DNA of 64,000 nucleotides, taken from NCBI RefSeq assembly GCF_041906005.1, contig NZ_JAYRJY010000003.1, forward strand, positions 18,269 to 82,268, read 5' to 3'. Made by a program: the position numbers and the translations under genes. Below are positions 48,695 through 57,041 of the stretch, piece after piece. Positions within the stretch are counted from its first letter, which is position 1. Every line of letters begins with the position of its first letter. Origin of the DNA: Ferrovibrio sp041906005. Lineage in GTDB: Bacteria > Pseudomonadota > Alphaproteobacteria > Ferrovibrionales > Ferrovibrionaceae. The notes beneath the pieces are model-generated. The model was given only the letters and a program-made list of their open reading frames with translations. It had not been told where the DNA came from and searched no databases.

Positions 48695-49657
48695 TCACAG
48701 ATAGAGCGAGGGCCGATTACTCTCGTCGGCAAGATTGGCGGCCCAGGCACCGTCCTGCACCAATTGACGCAATGTTTCCCAGGCAAGCTGCCCGATGGCG
48801 CGGACGGCCGCCGGTAAAGGTCGCTCAGTCGAATAAGCAAGAAACACCTTGCGTGTCAGCGGCGGTGCCGTCAGCGGCCAGCTGTTGAACATGCCTGCCT
48901 TCACTTCGCGCGCGATGGCCGTGCGCGGCAGGATGCCGAAGCCGCGGCCCCGCTGCACCAATTGCTTGATCTGCCCATAGGAATCGATCTCGATCGCCGG
49001 CCAGATCGGCGCATTGATGGAAAGGGCAGCCTCTTCAATGAGATCACGCAGGCCGTGCGCCGGGCCGGGAAGGATGAGATCTAGGTTTGCGGCTTCGGCC
49101 AATGTCACCGGATTGCCGGTCGCGACCTGACAAGTCTCAAGCTCGGTCGAGCCGAAAAGGCATAGTTCCTCGGTCAAGGCATGATGAATGGCAAGGCCGC
49201 CCGGGTTCGATGTGCTGTAGATCATGGCGAGATCGACCTCACCGCGCCGCAGCCAGTCCAGGATATACCCGCTCATCGCCTCGGCGATGCGGATACGCAC
49301 GGTCGGATAGCGCGCCTGGGCGGCTTCGATCAGCGGCACGCTGAGCAACTCGCTGACTGTGCCGGGTATGCCGAAGCAGACTTCGCCGACGGGAGCGCTT
49401 TTCTCGCCGCGCACCGTATCGCGCAGTTCACCGAATTCGGTGAGGATCGCCTTGGCGCGCTGCAACAGCCGCTCCCCCGCTTCGGTTGGCAATACACCGC
49501 GCGTGCCCCGATGCAGCAAGGTCACGCCGAGCTCTTCCTCCATATGCCGCAAATGCTGGCTGAGGGCCGGTTGCGCCACGCGCAGCTGATTGGCCGCCTT
49601 GGAAAAAGAACCATGCTCCACGATCGCAACAAAATAGCGCAATTGGCGCAAATCCAT
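48695..49657 (-). CDS. LysR-family transcriptional regulator
   Basis: A 320-residue LysR protein. The HTH is at the N-terminus: MDLRQLRYFVAIVEHGSFSK then AANQLRVAQPALSQHLRHME. The effector domain has the typical IRIAEAMSGYILDWLRRGEV and GFGILPRTAIAREV segments (NAC/CbbR-like type). It lies in tandem between the propeller-ABC operon downstream and the acyl-CoA operon upstream, all on the same strand. LysR genes are usually divergent from their targets, so its target is not evident. The 70-base gap before it is short. Confidence 0.92.
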   Translation of the reverse strand: MDLRQLRYFVAIVEHGSFSKAANQLRVAQPALSQHLRHMEEELGVTLLHRGTRGVLPTEAGERLLQRAKAILTEFGELRDTVRGEKSAPVGEVCFGIPGTVSELLSVPLIEAAQARYPTVRIRIAEAMSGYILDWLRRGEVDLAMIYSTSNPGGLAIHHALTEELCLFGSTELETCQVATGNPVTLAEAANLDLILPGPAHGLRDLIEEAALSINAPIWPAIEIDSYGQIKQLVQRGRGFGILPRTAIAREVKAGMFNSWPLTAPPLTRKVFLAYSTERPLPAAVRAIGQLAWETLRQLVQDGAWAANLADESNRPSLYL

Positions 49658-49727
49658 TCAAGTCTCCTCGCCACAGCGCTGCCAGCCACACCACGATAAC
49701 AACTGCATACATGCTTCTTTGCCCGAT

Positions 49728-50630
49728 TCAAACCCCGGCATCATGGCTCGCCTCAAGTCTTCTGGCAAAATCAAGCAGGTAGGGCTGATCCGCTGCGAGA
49801 ACGGTACGCCCGATCAAACGCGCCCAATAGAGTTCGCCGCCGAATGCCAAGCGCTCCCGCTGCAGAATATGCGTGTAAATATGGAGATCGCATTCATCCG
49901 CCATGCCGATCGCGCCATGCACCGCATGGGCAATCTCTGCGACACAGACCGCGGCCTCGCCAATGACGGTCTTGGCGACACCAATACGGGTTCGGTCGAG
50001 ATCTATCACGCTGTTCCGCGCGCTGCAGGCAATTCCGGCAGCCGCCTCAGCGAGGGTCACTTGCTCAATCATGCGGCTGATCATCTGCTGAATAGCCTGA
50101 AAGGCGGCGATCGGCCGACCGAATTGCTGACGGTCTTTGGCATATTGGATGGTCATGTCGCGGATCCGACCCATCGCTCCAGCCATCTTAATGGCGCTTG
50201 CCAGGGCACCGAGCGCAAAACAGTCGATGCCGGGAGAGAGTCGCCCGCCCAGCGCCTGCGCATCGGCCGATCTCAGAAACATTCCGACATCATCTCTTGT
50301 GGCGAGCCAGTCCGGGCAATACCCGCAAGCCTGCCCCGGGCGCTCGATGGCGATTGAACCTGCCGGCGCCTTGCCACCCAGCGCTCCGCGCAGCAAGACC
50401 GTATCGCCAATGGGCGCCGGCACGCCATGATAGCCGGCAGCGCGTAGGAGAGGCAGGAGGGCAGAGAAAGCCTCGCCATCGACAGTCTCGCCGGTCAGCA
50501 GGTCAAGAAAGCCGGAAGATTCGACCTCTGCCCAAAGCGGATCCTTGATACCGCCTTGCAAGGCGCGCACCAGTGACGGCGTGTAGGCCGAAAACAATCG
50601 ATCGGCGATGGCGGCCACAAGGTCGTGCAT
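49728..50630 (-). CDS. Short acyl-CoA dehydrogenase-like subunit
   Basis: A 300-residue acyl-CoA dehydrogenase homolog, about 80 residues shorter than classical members. The N-terminal and middle domains are reduced, while the C-terminal helical domain is kept (IQYAKDRQQFGRPIAAFQAI, VHGAIGMADECDLHIYTHIL). Its start overlaps the stop of the full-length dehydrogenase. Such long-short pairs form alpha2-beta2 acyl-CoA dehydrogenases in steroid and side-chain catabolism, each subunit supplying part of the active site. It may be a non-catalytic partner here. Confidence 0.82.
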   Translation of the reverse strand: MHDLVAAIADRLFSAYTPSLVRALQGGIKDPLWAEVESSGFLDLLTGETVDGEAFSALLPLLRAAGYHGVPAPIGDTVLLRGALGGKAPAGSIAIERPGQACGYCPDWLATRDDVGMFLRSADAQALGGRLSPGIDCFALGALASAIKMAGAMGRIRDMTIQYAKDRQQFGRPIAAFQAIQQMISRMIEQVTLAEAAAGIACSARNSVIDLDRTRIGVAKTVIGEAAVCVAEIAHAVHGAIGMADECDLHIYTHILQRERLAFGGELYWARLIGRTVLAADQPYLLDFARRLEASHDAGV

Positions 50631-51781
50631 CAGCGCAGCCCCGCGTCACGCGCGATCATGCCGCGCAGGATCTCACGCGTGCCACCGCGCAGGGAAAAGG
50701 AGGGCGACATGCTTTGCATATAGGCTAGGGTCTGCAGGAGTGTGTGCGGCGCGGGTTCGTCGGGCGCTGATCCGATCACATTGGCGATTGCCTCGGGCAG
50801 CCATTGCTCAAAGCTGGTGCCGAGATCCTTGACGATCGCCGCATCGCCGAGCGGGCTTTCGCCCTGATCCAGCTTTGCCGTGACGGCGAGGGAAAGGGTT
50901 CGCAACGCCGCCAGCCGACTGGCGATCCGGCCCACAATCTGCTCGGCGTAAGCATCCGCACGGCTAACTGACCTTAGATGAGCCAGCCATTGATCCGCCA
51001 GAATCATGGAAGATAGGAACCGCTCTGGCCCGCTCCGCTCGAAGGCCAGTTCGGCATTGACCTGCTCCCAGCCGGCACCTTCCCGTCCGACCAACGCGTC
51101 ATCCGGCAGGAGAACGTCGTCGAACAACACCTCGCTGAAATGATCGTCGCCGGCCAGGTCGCGAATGGGCCGGATGGAGATACCGGGGAGGCTGAGGTCG
51201 ATCAGGAACTGCGACAGTCCCTTGTGTCGATCTTCGCGCGTACCGGCGGTACGGACGAGGGCCAGCATGACATGTGATCGATGCGCATTGGTTGTCCATA
51301 TCTTGCGGCCATTGAGCCGCCATCCTTTATTCATGCGCTCGGCCCTTGTGCGCACGCTGGCGAGATCCGACCCGGTATCCGGCTCGCTCATGCCGATACA
51401 GGAGAAAAGCTCGCCCCGGCAAATTGGGGGAATGAATCGCCGTCGCTGTTCTTCCGTTCCGAAGCGCAGCAGGCAAGGTGCCGTCTGCCGATCTGCGATC
51501 CAATGGGCGATCACAGGAGCGCCGGCGATCAGCAACTCTTCGACCACGACGAAGCGGGCGAAGGCAGAGCGACCGCCGCCGCCATAGGTTTTTGGCAATG
51601 TAAGCCCGATATAGCCGCGGGCACCCAGCTCCCGGGTAAAGTCGGCGTCAAAACCCATCCAGGAGCGGGCACGCCGCGGCAGCGGAATTTCGGCAAGATA
51701 CTCAGCCAGAAAGGCACGCAGGTCGGCGCGCAGCGCTTCATCCCGCGGCGGAATCTGTGGATTGGGGCCGTTGCCGGCCAT
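50630..51781 (-). CDS. Acyl-CoA dehydrogenase (full-length, atypical catalytic segment)
   Basis: A 383-residue acyl-CoA dehydrogenase. It has the FAD/substrate segments CIGMSEPDTGSDLASVRTRA and RKIWTTNAHRSHVMLAL. The final segment reads RGGTREILRG where most members have YEGTSEIQR, so the usual catalytic glutamate is glycine. The shorter subunit encoded next may provide the missing function. It belongs to a four-gene operon with a CoA-transferase and a MaoC hydratase that would activate, oxidise and hydrate an unknown carboxylic acid. Confidence 0.87.
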   Translation of the reverse strand: MAGNGPNPQIPPRDEALRADLRAFLAEYLAEIPLPRRARSWMGFDADFTRELGARGYIGLTLPKTYGGGGRSAFARFVVVEELLIAGAPVIAHWIADRQTAPCLLRFGTEEQRRRFIPPICRGELFSCIGMSEPDTGSDLASVRTRAERMNKGWRLNGRKIWTTNAHRSHVMLALVRTAGTREDRHKGLSQFLIDLSLPGISIRPIRDLAGDDHFSEVLFDDVLLPDDALVGREGAGWEQVNAELAFERSGPERFLSSMILADQWLAHLRSVSRADAYAEQIVGRIASRLAALRTLSLAVTAKLDQGESPLGDAAIVKDLGTSFEQWLPEAIANVIGSAPDEPAPHTLLQTLAYMQSMSPSFSLRGGTREILRGMIARDAGLR

Positions 51782-51782
51782 G

Positions 51783-52238
51783 CTATTCGCGCCCCATCAG
51801 CAAGCGCGCGACTTCGTAGACCATTGCCAAGGTGCGGTGCTGATTGAAGATTTCGACCTTGGATTTCACCACCGCCCGGCCGCCTTTGGAGGTCGGGCGG
51901 ACGTCTGTGATTTCGATGACGGCATCGATCGTATCGCCAACGCAGACCGGACTGGTCGCCTTCACGCTCATCTCGAGCATCGCGAGACCGGTCCCCTGCA
52001 AGAGGGTCTGGAATTGCATTCCTTCAATCAGCGCGCAGGTCAGTGCACCGGGAACCGGCCGACCGGCAATGGCCCCGCCGTCGTAATGCGCATCAATGAA
52101 AATTGCCTCGAGCATTCCGGTCGCCGATATGAAATTGACCAGATCGGCTTCCGTCACGGTCCGCTTGAGAGTTTGGAAGCGGTCGCCGATGGCAAGATCC
52201 TGCCAGAAATAGCCCGGCATCAGCAGCTTGGTGCTCAT
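51783..52238 (-). CDS. MaoC-family (hot-dog) enoyl-CoA hydratase-like protein
   Basis: A 151-residue single hot-dog protein. It has the typical N-terminal GDRFQTLKRTVTEADLVNFI and a central GRPVPGALTCALIEGM in place of the R-hydratase motif. The catalytic Asp/His pair of PhaJ-like enzymes is not obvious: DAHYDGGAIAGR occupies the position. It overlaps the CoA-transferase stop by 4 bases (ATGA) and ends one base before the dehydrogenase start. Hydration of the enoyl-CoA made by the dehydrogenase pair is likely. Confidence 0.85.
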   Translation of the reverse strand: MSTKLLMPGYFWQDLAIGDRFQTLKRTVTEADLVNFISATGMLEAIFIDAHYDGGAIAGRPVPGALTCALIEGMQFQTLLQGTGLAMLEMSVKATSPVCVGDTIDAVIEITDVRPTSKGGRAVVKSKVEIFNQHRTLAMVYEVARLLMGRE

Positions 52239-53515
52239 TCCTTATTCCTCGCGTCACGTTCCATGGCGATCACGCCCTTGGCGCCAAGGGCGTCGACCTC
52301 GTCCTTGCTGAGCCCAAGCAGACGCGTGAGGACGTCGGCCGTATCTTGAGCAAAACGCGGTGGCGCCTTGTCATGGACGGGTTGTGACCGTGAAAACTGC
52401 ACCGGATAGCCGAAGGCACGAATCTTTGTGCCGTCATCCCGCGTCATCTCCTTGATGATTCCGCGCGCCTTTACCTGCGGATCGCGCGCCACCTCATTCA
52501 GCGTGTTTATCGGACCGCCCGGCACACCATGCGCCTCCATGGCGGCCAGCAGATCGGCACTCGAGCGGGAAGCGGTTGCCCGCCGCAGGCGGAGCTCAAG
52601 CTCGTCACGATGCAGCAAGCGCTTCGCATTGGACGTAAAGCGCGGATCGGCCGCGATGTCGGAGAGATCGAGCAATCGACAAAGGGCGAGGAATTGCGCG
52701 TCATTGCCGACGGCGATGACGATCGTGCCGTCGCCGGTCGGAAAGTCCCGGTAGGGCACGACATTCGGATGCGCGTTGCCGCGTCTTATCGGCACCTGCC
52801 CACCCAGCAGAAAATTGGCCCCCTGATTGGCCAGGACCGCAAGCTGGGAATCGAGGAGAGCGCAATCGATGAACTGCCCCAAACCAGTGCTGTGTCGATG
52901 ATGCAACGCCGCCAATATCGCGTTTGCCGCATATATGCCGGTGAATAGGTCCGAGACCGGAATGCCGACCTTCAACGGGCCATCACCGGTTTCGCCGTCC
53001 GCACGTCCGGTGACGCTCATCAGGCCGCTCATTGCCTGGATCAGAAAGTCATAGCCCCCGCGCCGGGCATAGGGGCCGGTCTGGCCGAAGCCTGTGATGG
53101 AGCAATAGATCAGGCGCGGGTTGACCGCCTGCATGGCGGCATAGTGCAGGCCATACTTCGCGAGCGTGCCGCATTTGAAATTCTCGACCAGAATATCGGC
53201 CCGCTTGGCCAGGTCGGCCACCAGGGCAGCGCCTTCCGGAGTCGAGAAATCTATGGCAATGGCCGACTTGTTACGGTTGGCGCAGAGGTAATAGGCGGCG
53301 TCGCTGTCGTCTCGCCCATCCTGCAGGAAGGGTGGGCCCCAGAGGCGCGTATCATCGCCGCCGTCCGGTCGCTCTACTTTGATAACGGTGGCGCCAAGAT
53401 CGCCCAGCATCTGCGTGGCCCAGGGACCAGCCAATACCCGGCTGAGGTCGAGGACCGTAATGCCGGCCAACGGTGCTGCTGTATCTCCCAAATTCGCCCC
53501 CTGACGGCCGAGCAC
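52235..53515 (-). CDS. CaiB/BaiF-type (class III) CoA-transferase
   Basis: A 426-residue class III CoA-transferase: PLAGITVLDLSRVLAGPWAT then MLGDLGATVIKVERPDGGDD at the N-terminus, ILVENFKCGTLAKYGL, ITGFGQTGPYARRGGYDFLI and the C-terminal VPGGPINTLNEVARDPQVKA. First gene of an acid-activating operon. The frame begins with GTG at 53515; a TTG at 53491 has AGGGGG directly upstream and could be the real start. It is divergent from an IclR gene, and two matched operators lie 17-51 bases upstream of 53515. Confidence 0.92.
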   Translation of the reverse strand: MLGRQGANLGDTAAPLAGITVLDLSRVLAGPWATQMLGDLGATVIKVERPDGGDDTRLWGPPFLQDGRDDSDAAYYLCANRNKSAIAIDFSTPEGAALVADLAKRADILVENFKCGTLAKYGLHYAAMQAVNPRLIYCSITGFGQTGPYARRGGYDFLIQAMSGLMSVTGRADGETGDGPLKVGIPVSDLFTGIYAANAILAALHHRHSTGLGQFIDCALLDSQLAVLANQGANFLLGGQVPIRRGNAHPNVVPYRDFPTGDGTIVIAVGNDAQFLALCRLLDLSDIAADPRFTSNAKRLLHRDELELRLRRATASRSSADLLAAMEAHGVPGGPINTLNEVARDPQVKARGIIKEMTRDDGTKIRAFGYPVQFSRSQPVHDKAPPRFAQDTADVLTRLLGLSKDEVDALGAKGVIAMERDARNKE

Positions 53516-53533
53516 CGCGTCGCACTTGTTTAC

Positions 53534-53566
53534 TTCATCTAGTGAAGTTATAGTTCATTATTTGAA
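53534..53566. promoter_or_regulatory. Tandem TTCA-N5-TGAA operators, probable IclR sites
   Basis: TTCA-N5-TGAA occurs at 53534-53546 and again at 53554-53566, exactly 20 bases apart. The first copy extends to ACTTCA-N5-TGAAGT (53532-53548). Both lie in the 136-base gap between the CoA-transferase gene and the IclR gene. Two in-phase dyads suit the dimer-of-dimers binding of IclR proteins. Confidence 0.7.
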
Positions 53567-53651
53567 GATCGAGGTAACACCAGCCGCCCAAGACTGTCAA
53601 TCTCGGGCGGTCGATGGTGATGTGGGGCGCGAGCAAAAGGAAACGAGGACG

Positions 53652-54428
53652 ATGACGTCATTCAGGCCGGTGACGGCGGTTCTCAGGGCTTTCGACATAC
53701 TTGGAATCGTCAATCGACTGGAGCAGCCGACTTTCGCCCGCATTCACAAGACATCCGGCCTAAGTTCGGCCACGGTCGTCCGCATGCTGGAAACACTTGA
53801 GCATGCCGGCATGATCGTGAAAGACGAAAGCCGCGCGTTCTATCTGCCGACCAGCCGGACACTTGAACTCAGCCGGGGCTATGATCAGCGCAGATCCCTT
53901 GCCATGGCAGCAACACCCATTCTTGCGACGCTGCAACGGCAGGTGGTCTGGCCATCTGATCTTGCCATCTACGACAATGACGGCATGGTGGTGGTTGAGA
54001 CCAGCCGCGGCAATGGCCGCCTGTCCTTCAATCGCCGCAGCGGCTTCCGCGCGCCGCTGCTCGGCACCTCACTCGGCACGGTCTATCTCGCCTTCATCGA
54101 TCCCGCCAAGCGCGCCGAGATCCTTGCCCGGCTAAGCGATCAGCCGGAATCTTGGAACGATCTGGCGCGCGACCCGAAATCGGCCGATTCCTACTTTCGG
54201 AACGTTGCCAGGCGCGGATATGGCAGCATGCATCCCGATTATTGCCGCAGCGCCTATGACGGCATGGTGTCGGCGATTGCCGTGCCCGTGCGCGCTGGCA
54301 ACGAACCGATCGCTGCGCTCAACATCTCCTTCTTCCTTGAAGCCGTATCGGAAAAAGAAGCGGTGAAGCGCTATCTGGCACCCTTGCAGGCAGCCGCCGA
54401 CGCGATTGCCGTCGCGACCGGATGCTGA
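53652..54428 (+). CDS. IclR-family transcriptional regulator (CoA-transferase operon)
   Basis: A 258-residue IclR protein. The winged helix spans TAVLRAFDILGIVNRLEQPT and FARIHKTSGLSSATVVRMLE. The effector domain includes APLLGTSLGTVYLAFIDPAK and ISFFLEAVSEKEAVKRYL at the C-terminus. I chose the ATG at 53652 because GAGGA lies 4 bases upstream; the frame is open to 53526 through the operator region. Divergence from, and matched operators before, the CoA-transferase operon make it the likely regulator of that operon. Confidence 0.92.
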   Translation: MTSFRPVTAVLRAFDILGIVNRLEQPTFARIHKTSGLSSATVVRMLETLEHAGMIVKDESRAFYLPTSRTLELSRGYDQRRSLAMAATPILATLQRQVVWPSDLAIYDNDGMVVVETSRGNGRLSFNRRSGFRAPLLGTSLGTVYLAFIDPAKRAEILARLSDQPESWNDLARDPKSADSYFRNVARRGYGSMHPDYCRSAYDGMVSAIAVPVRAGNEPIAALNISFFLEAVSEKEAVKRYLAPLQAAADAIAVATGC

Positions 54429-54449
54429 GCCGCACCATGGCGCTCCGCC

Positions 54450-55223
54450 CTATGCCGGCAAGGTATCCGCCAGTTGCGCAGAAGCGCGGCGCAGGATGGG
54501 CAAACACTCGACCGCTCTGGCGAGACTGAAGCGAGCGCTGGGCGCGTGACAGGCCAGGGCCGCCAGGACTTCGCCTCTTGAATCACTGACGGGAACGGCG
54601 ATCGCGACCAGGCCGAGCAGAAACTCCTCGCGATCAAGGCTGTACCCCTGCCGGCGAATACTCGCCAACTCAGCGGCAAAAGCCGACGGGCTGGTGATCG
54701 TCCCCGGCGTGAAAGGCGAGAAATCGATGGCTCGCAATATCCGCGCCCGGCGCGGTTCCGGAAGGTAGGCCAGCAGCAGCTTGCCGCTCGCCGTACAATG
54801 CAAGGGCACGCGCGAACCGGGTTCGAGGTGGAGGCGCAGTGGCCAGCGCGCCTCGACGCGGTCGAGATAAATGACCTCGTCACCAGCCAGGGCTGTGAAA
54901 TTGCAGGTCTCGCCGATCTCGTCGACGACGCTTTTCAGAATGGCGCGACGTTCCGGCCCTGCCCCGCCCCGCTGTACGGCTAGCCCGACCCGCATCAGCC
55001 GCGGCCCGACACCGTAATGATGCCCGCCAGGTTCGCGCGCCAGATAGCCGGTCCCGGCGAGACGCTGGCAAAGTCGGTGCACCGTGGGCTTGGGCAGATC
55101 TAGCAGGCCGCACAGTTCTGCGACGGTCAGCGCCCGGCCGGCCATGGCGACCGCCTCGATCAGATCCAGGCCGCGGTCCACGGCAGAACCACCTTCGCGC
55201 ATTTCAGGTGTCTTCTCGACCAC
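54450..55223 (-). CDS. IclR-family transcriptional regulator (GMC-MHS operon)
   Basis: A 257-residue IclR protein: GLDLIEAVAMAGRALTVAEL and LDLPKPTVHRLCQRLAGTGY form the HTH, and RVPLHCTASGKLLLAYLPEP followed by GYSLDREEFLLGLVAIAVPV is the canonical effector domain. It is only distantly similar to the IclR at 53652. It is divergent from the GMC oxidoreductase gene across a 168-base region with a 17-bp palindrome (55313-55329). The two IclR genes face each other tail-to-tail. Confidence 0.93.
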   Translation of the reverse strand: MVEKTPEMREGGSAVDRGLDLIEAVAMAGRALTVAELCGLLDLPKPTVHRLCQRLAGTGYLAREPGGHHYGVGPRLMRVGLAVQRGGAGPERRAILKSVVDEIGETCNFTALAGDEVIYLDRVEARWPLRLHLEPGSRVPLHCTASGKLLLAYLPEPRRARILRAIDFSPFTPGTITSPSAFAAELASIRRQGYSLDREEFLLGLVAIAVPVSDSRGEVLAALACHAPSARFSLARAVECLPILRRASAQLADTLPA

Positions 55224-55302
55224 GCATCTCCCCCGGTCCTTATTGATATTTTCCCGCAGGATAGCCCTGCCGACCAGTTTTGTCGCTGCTAGCGCAATAA
55301 AA

Positions 55303-55329
55303 TCTCATTTATTGAGACAATTTGTCTCA
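55303..55329. promoter_or_regulatory. Overlapping dyads including a perfect 17-bp palindrome, probable IclR operator
   Basis: TGAGACAA-T-TTGTCTCA (55313-55329) has perfect 8-base arms. It overlaps a second dyad TCTCA-N5-TGAGA (55303-55317) that shares the TGAGA. The pair lies 63-89 bases before the GMC oxidoreductase start and about 80-106 before the IclR start, in a locally AT-rich stretch. Confidence 0.75.
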
Positions 55330-55391
55330 TTTTATGTTGACACGGCTTAGGATCTTCTTCAGCGTTTTAGGTCAGGGGAGAAGACACCGCC

Positions 55392-57023
55392 ATGAGTGTC
55401 GCGAACGAAGTCGATTTCATCGTCGTCGGGGCCGGATCGGCCGGATGCGTGCTGGCCAATCGCCTGTCGCAGAACGGGCGGCACACGGTCGCCTTGCTGG
55501 AAGCCGGTCCGCCGGATCGAAACTTCTGGATCCATTTGCCGATCGGTTACGGCAAGACGATGTGGGACCCCCGGGTAAATTGGCAGTTCTATACGGAACC
55601 CGAGCAGACCATGGCCGGCCGGCGCATCTACTGGCCGCGCGGGCGTGTGCTCGGCGGTTCGTCTTCCATCAATGGCTTGATCGTCGTCCGCGGGCAACGC
55701 GAAGACTACGCACATTGGGAAAGCCTGGGCAATCCGGGCTGGGGATGGGATGGCGTCCTGCCCTACTTCCGGAGGCTCGAAACAAACCCGACATTCCCAA
55801 ATGACCCGCTGCATGGGCAGGACGGGCCCCTGCATGTGAGCGGCATAAAGCAGAAGCATGAAATCGTCGAAGCCGTCATAGATGCCGCCGGCCAATGCGG
55901 CGTGCCGCGCACTGCGGATTTCAACGGCGCGCGTCAGGAAGGTGTGGGCTACTACCAACTCACCACCCGCAATGGCTGGCGCATGAGCAGCGCCGTGGCT
56001 TATCTGCGGCCGGCGCGCAATCGTCACAATCTATCTATTCACTGCAATGCCCAGGCGACTCGCATTCTTTTCGACGGCCGGCGTGCGAATGGTGTCGAAT
56101 ATATCTCGCAAGGCCGGCGGCATTCGCTTCGGGCGCGACGCGGTGTTGTCCTGTCGGCGGGCGCTGTGCAATCGCCGCAGCTACTCATGCTCTCCGGAAT
56201 CGGCCCGGCCGGGCAGCTTTCAGGGCTCGGCTTACCCGTGCTGGCGGATCTGCCGGGTGTCGGCGGCAACCTTCAGGACCATCTGCAGATCCGCCTTATC
56301 TATCGGCTGAAACGGCCGATATCCACCAACGATGCCTTGCGATCCCTCGGCGGGCGTATGCGTATCGGGCTGGAATGGCTTCTCCATCGTAGCGGTCCTT
56401 TGGCCATCGGCATCAATCAGTGCGGCCTGTTCACGCGGGTGCTGCCGGAATCGCACACGCCCGACATCCAGTTCCATATTGCGACCCTGTCGGCGGACAT
56501 GGCGGGCGGCAAGGTTCACGACTTTCCCGGCATCACATTGTCGGTATGCCAGCTGCGCCCGCAAAGCACCGGCACAATTGCACTTGCCTCTGCCGATCCG
56601 CTGCAGCCCCCACGCATCTTGGCAAACTATCTGACCGCGGCAGACGACCAGCGCTGCGCCGTCGCCGCGATGAAGTTTGCACGCCGGCTGTCCGGCACGG
56701 CACCGCTTTCGGATTACATTGCAGAGGAAGTCCTGCCGGGCTCGCCCCGCGCGACCGATGGCGACCTGCTGGACTTCGCCCGCAATCATGGCGCCACTAT
56801 TTTCCATCCGGCCGGCACATGCCGCATGGGCCCTGCCGGGGACGCGATGACGGTCGTCGACCCGCGGCTGCGGGTCAAAGGCATCCCCAATCTGTGGATC
56901 GCCGACTGCTCGATCATGCCGACCCTTGTTTCAGGCAACACGAACATTCCCACGATCATGATCGCCGAAAAGGCTGCCGATCTCATTCAAGAGGATATCG
57001 ACCAAGACGCCATCAAACAATGA
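55392..57023 (+). CDS. GMC-family flavoprotein oxidoreductase (choline dehydrogenase-like)
   Basis: A 543-residue glucose-methanol-choline oxidoreductase. FAD motif VVGAGSAGCVLANRLSQNG is near the N-terminus, followed by YWPRGRVLGGSSSINGLI (GMC signature 1 region). VLSAGAVQSPQLLMLSGIGP is GMC signature 2. The catalytic pair is H472 (HPAGTCRMG) and N516 (SGNTNIPT). It oxidises an alcohol, probably passing electrons to the respiratory chain. The MHS transporter 18 bases downstream likely imports the substrate. Choline is the textbook substrate for this family but cannot be assumed. Confidence 0.92.
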   Translation: MSVANEVDFIVVGAGSAGCVLANRLSQNGRHTVALLEAGPPDRNFWIHLPIGYGKTMWDPRVNWQFYTEPEQTMAGRRIYWPRGRVLGGSSSINGLIVVRGQREDYAHWESLGNPGWGWDGVLPYFRRLETNPTFPNDPLHGQDGPLHVSGIKQKHEIVEAVIDAAGQCGVPRTADFNGARQEGVGYYQLTTRNGWRMSSAVAYLRPARNRHNLSIHCNAQATRILFDGRRANGVEYISQGRRHSLRARRGVVLSAGAVQSPQLLMLSGIGPAGQLSGLGLPVLADLPGVGGNLQDHLQIRLIYRLKRPISTNDALRSLGGRMRIGLEWLLHRSGPLAIGINQCGLFTRVLPESHTPDIQFHIATLSADMAGGKVHDFPGITLSVCQLRPQSTGTIALASADPLQPPRILANYLTAADDQRCAVAAMKFARRLSGTAPLSDYIAEEVLPGSPRATDGDLLDFARNHGATIFHPAGTCRMGPAGDAMTVVDPRLRVKGIPNLWIADCSIMPTLVSGNTNIPTIMIAEKAADLIQEDIDQDAIKQ

Positions 57024-57041
57024 AACGTATGGGAGGGGAAC

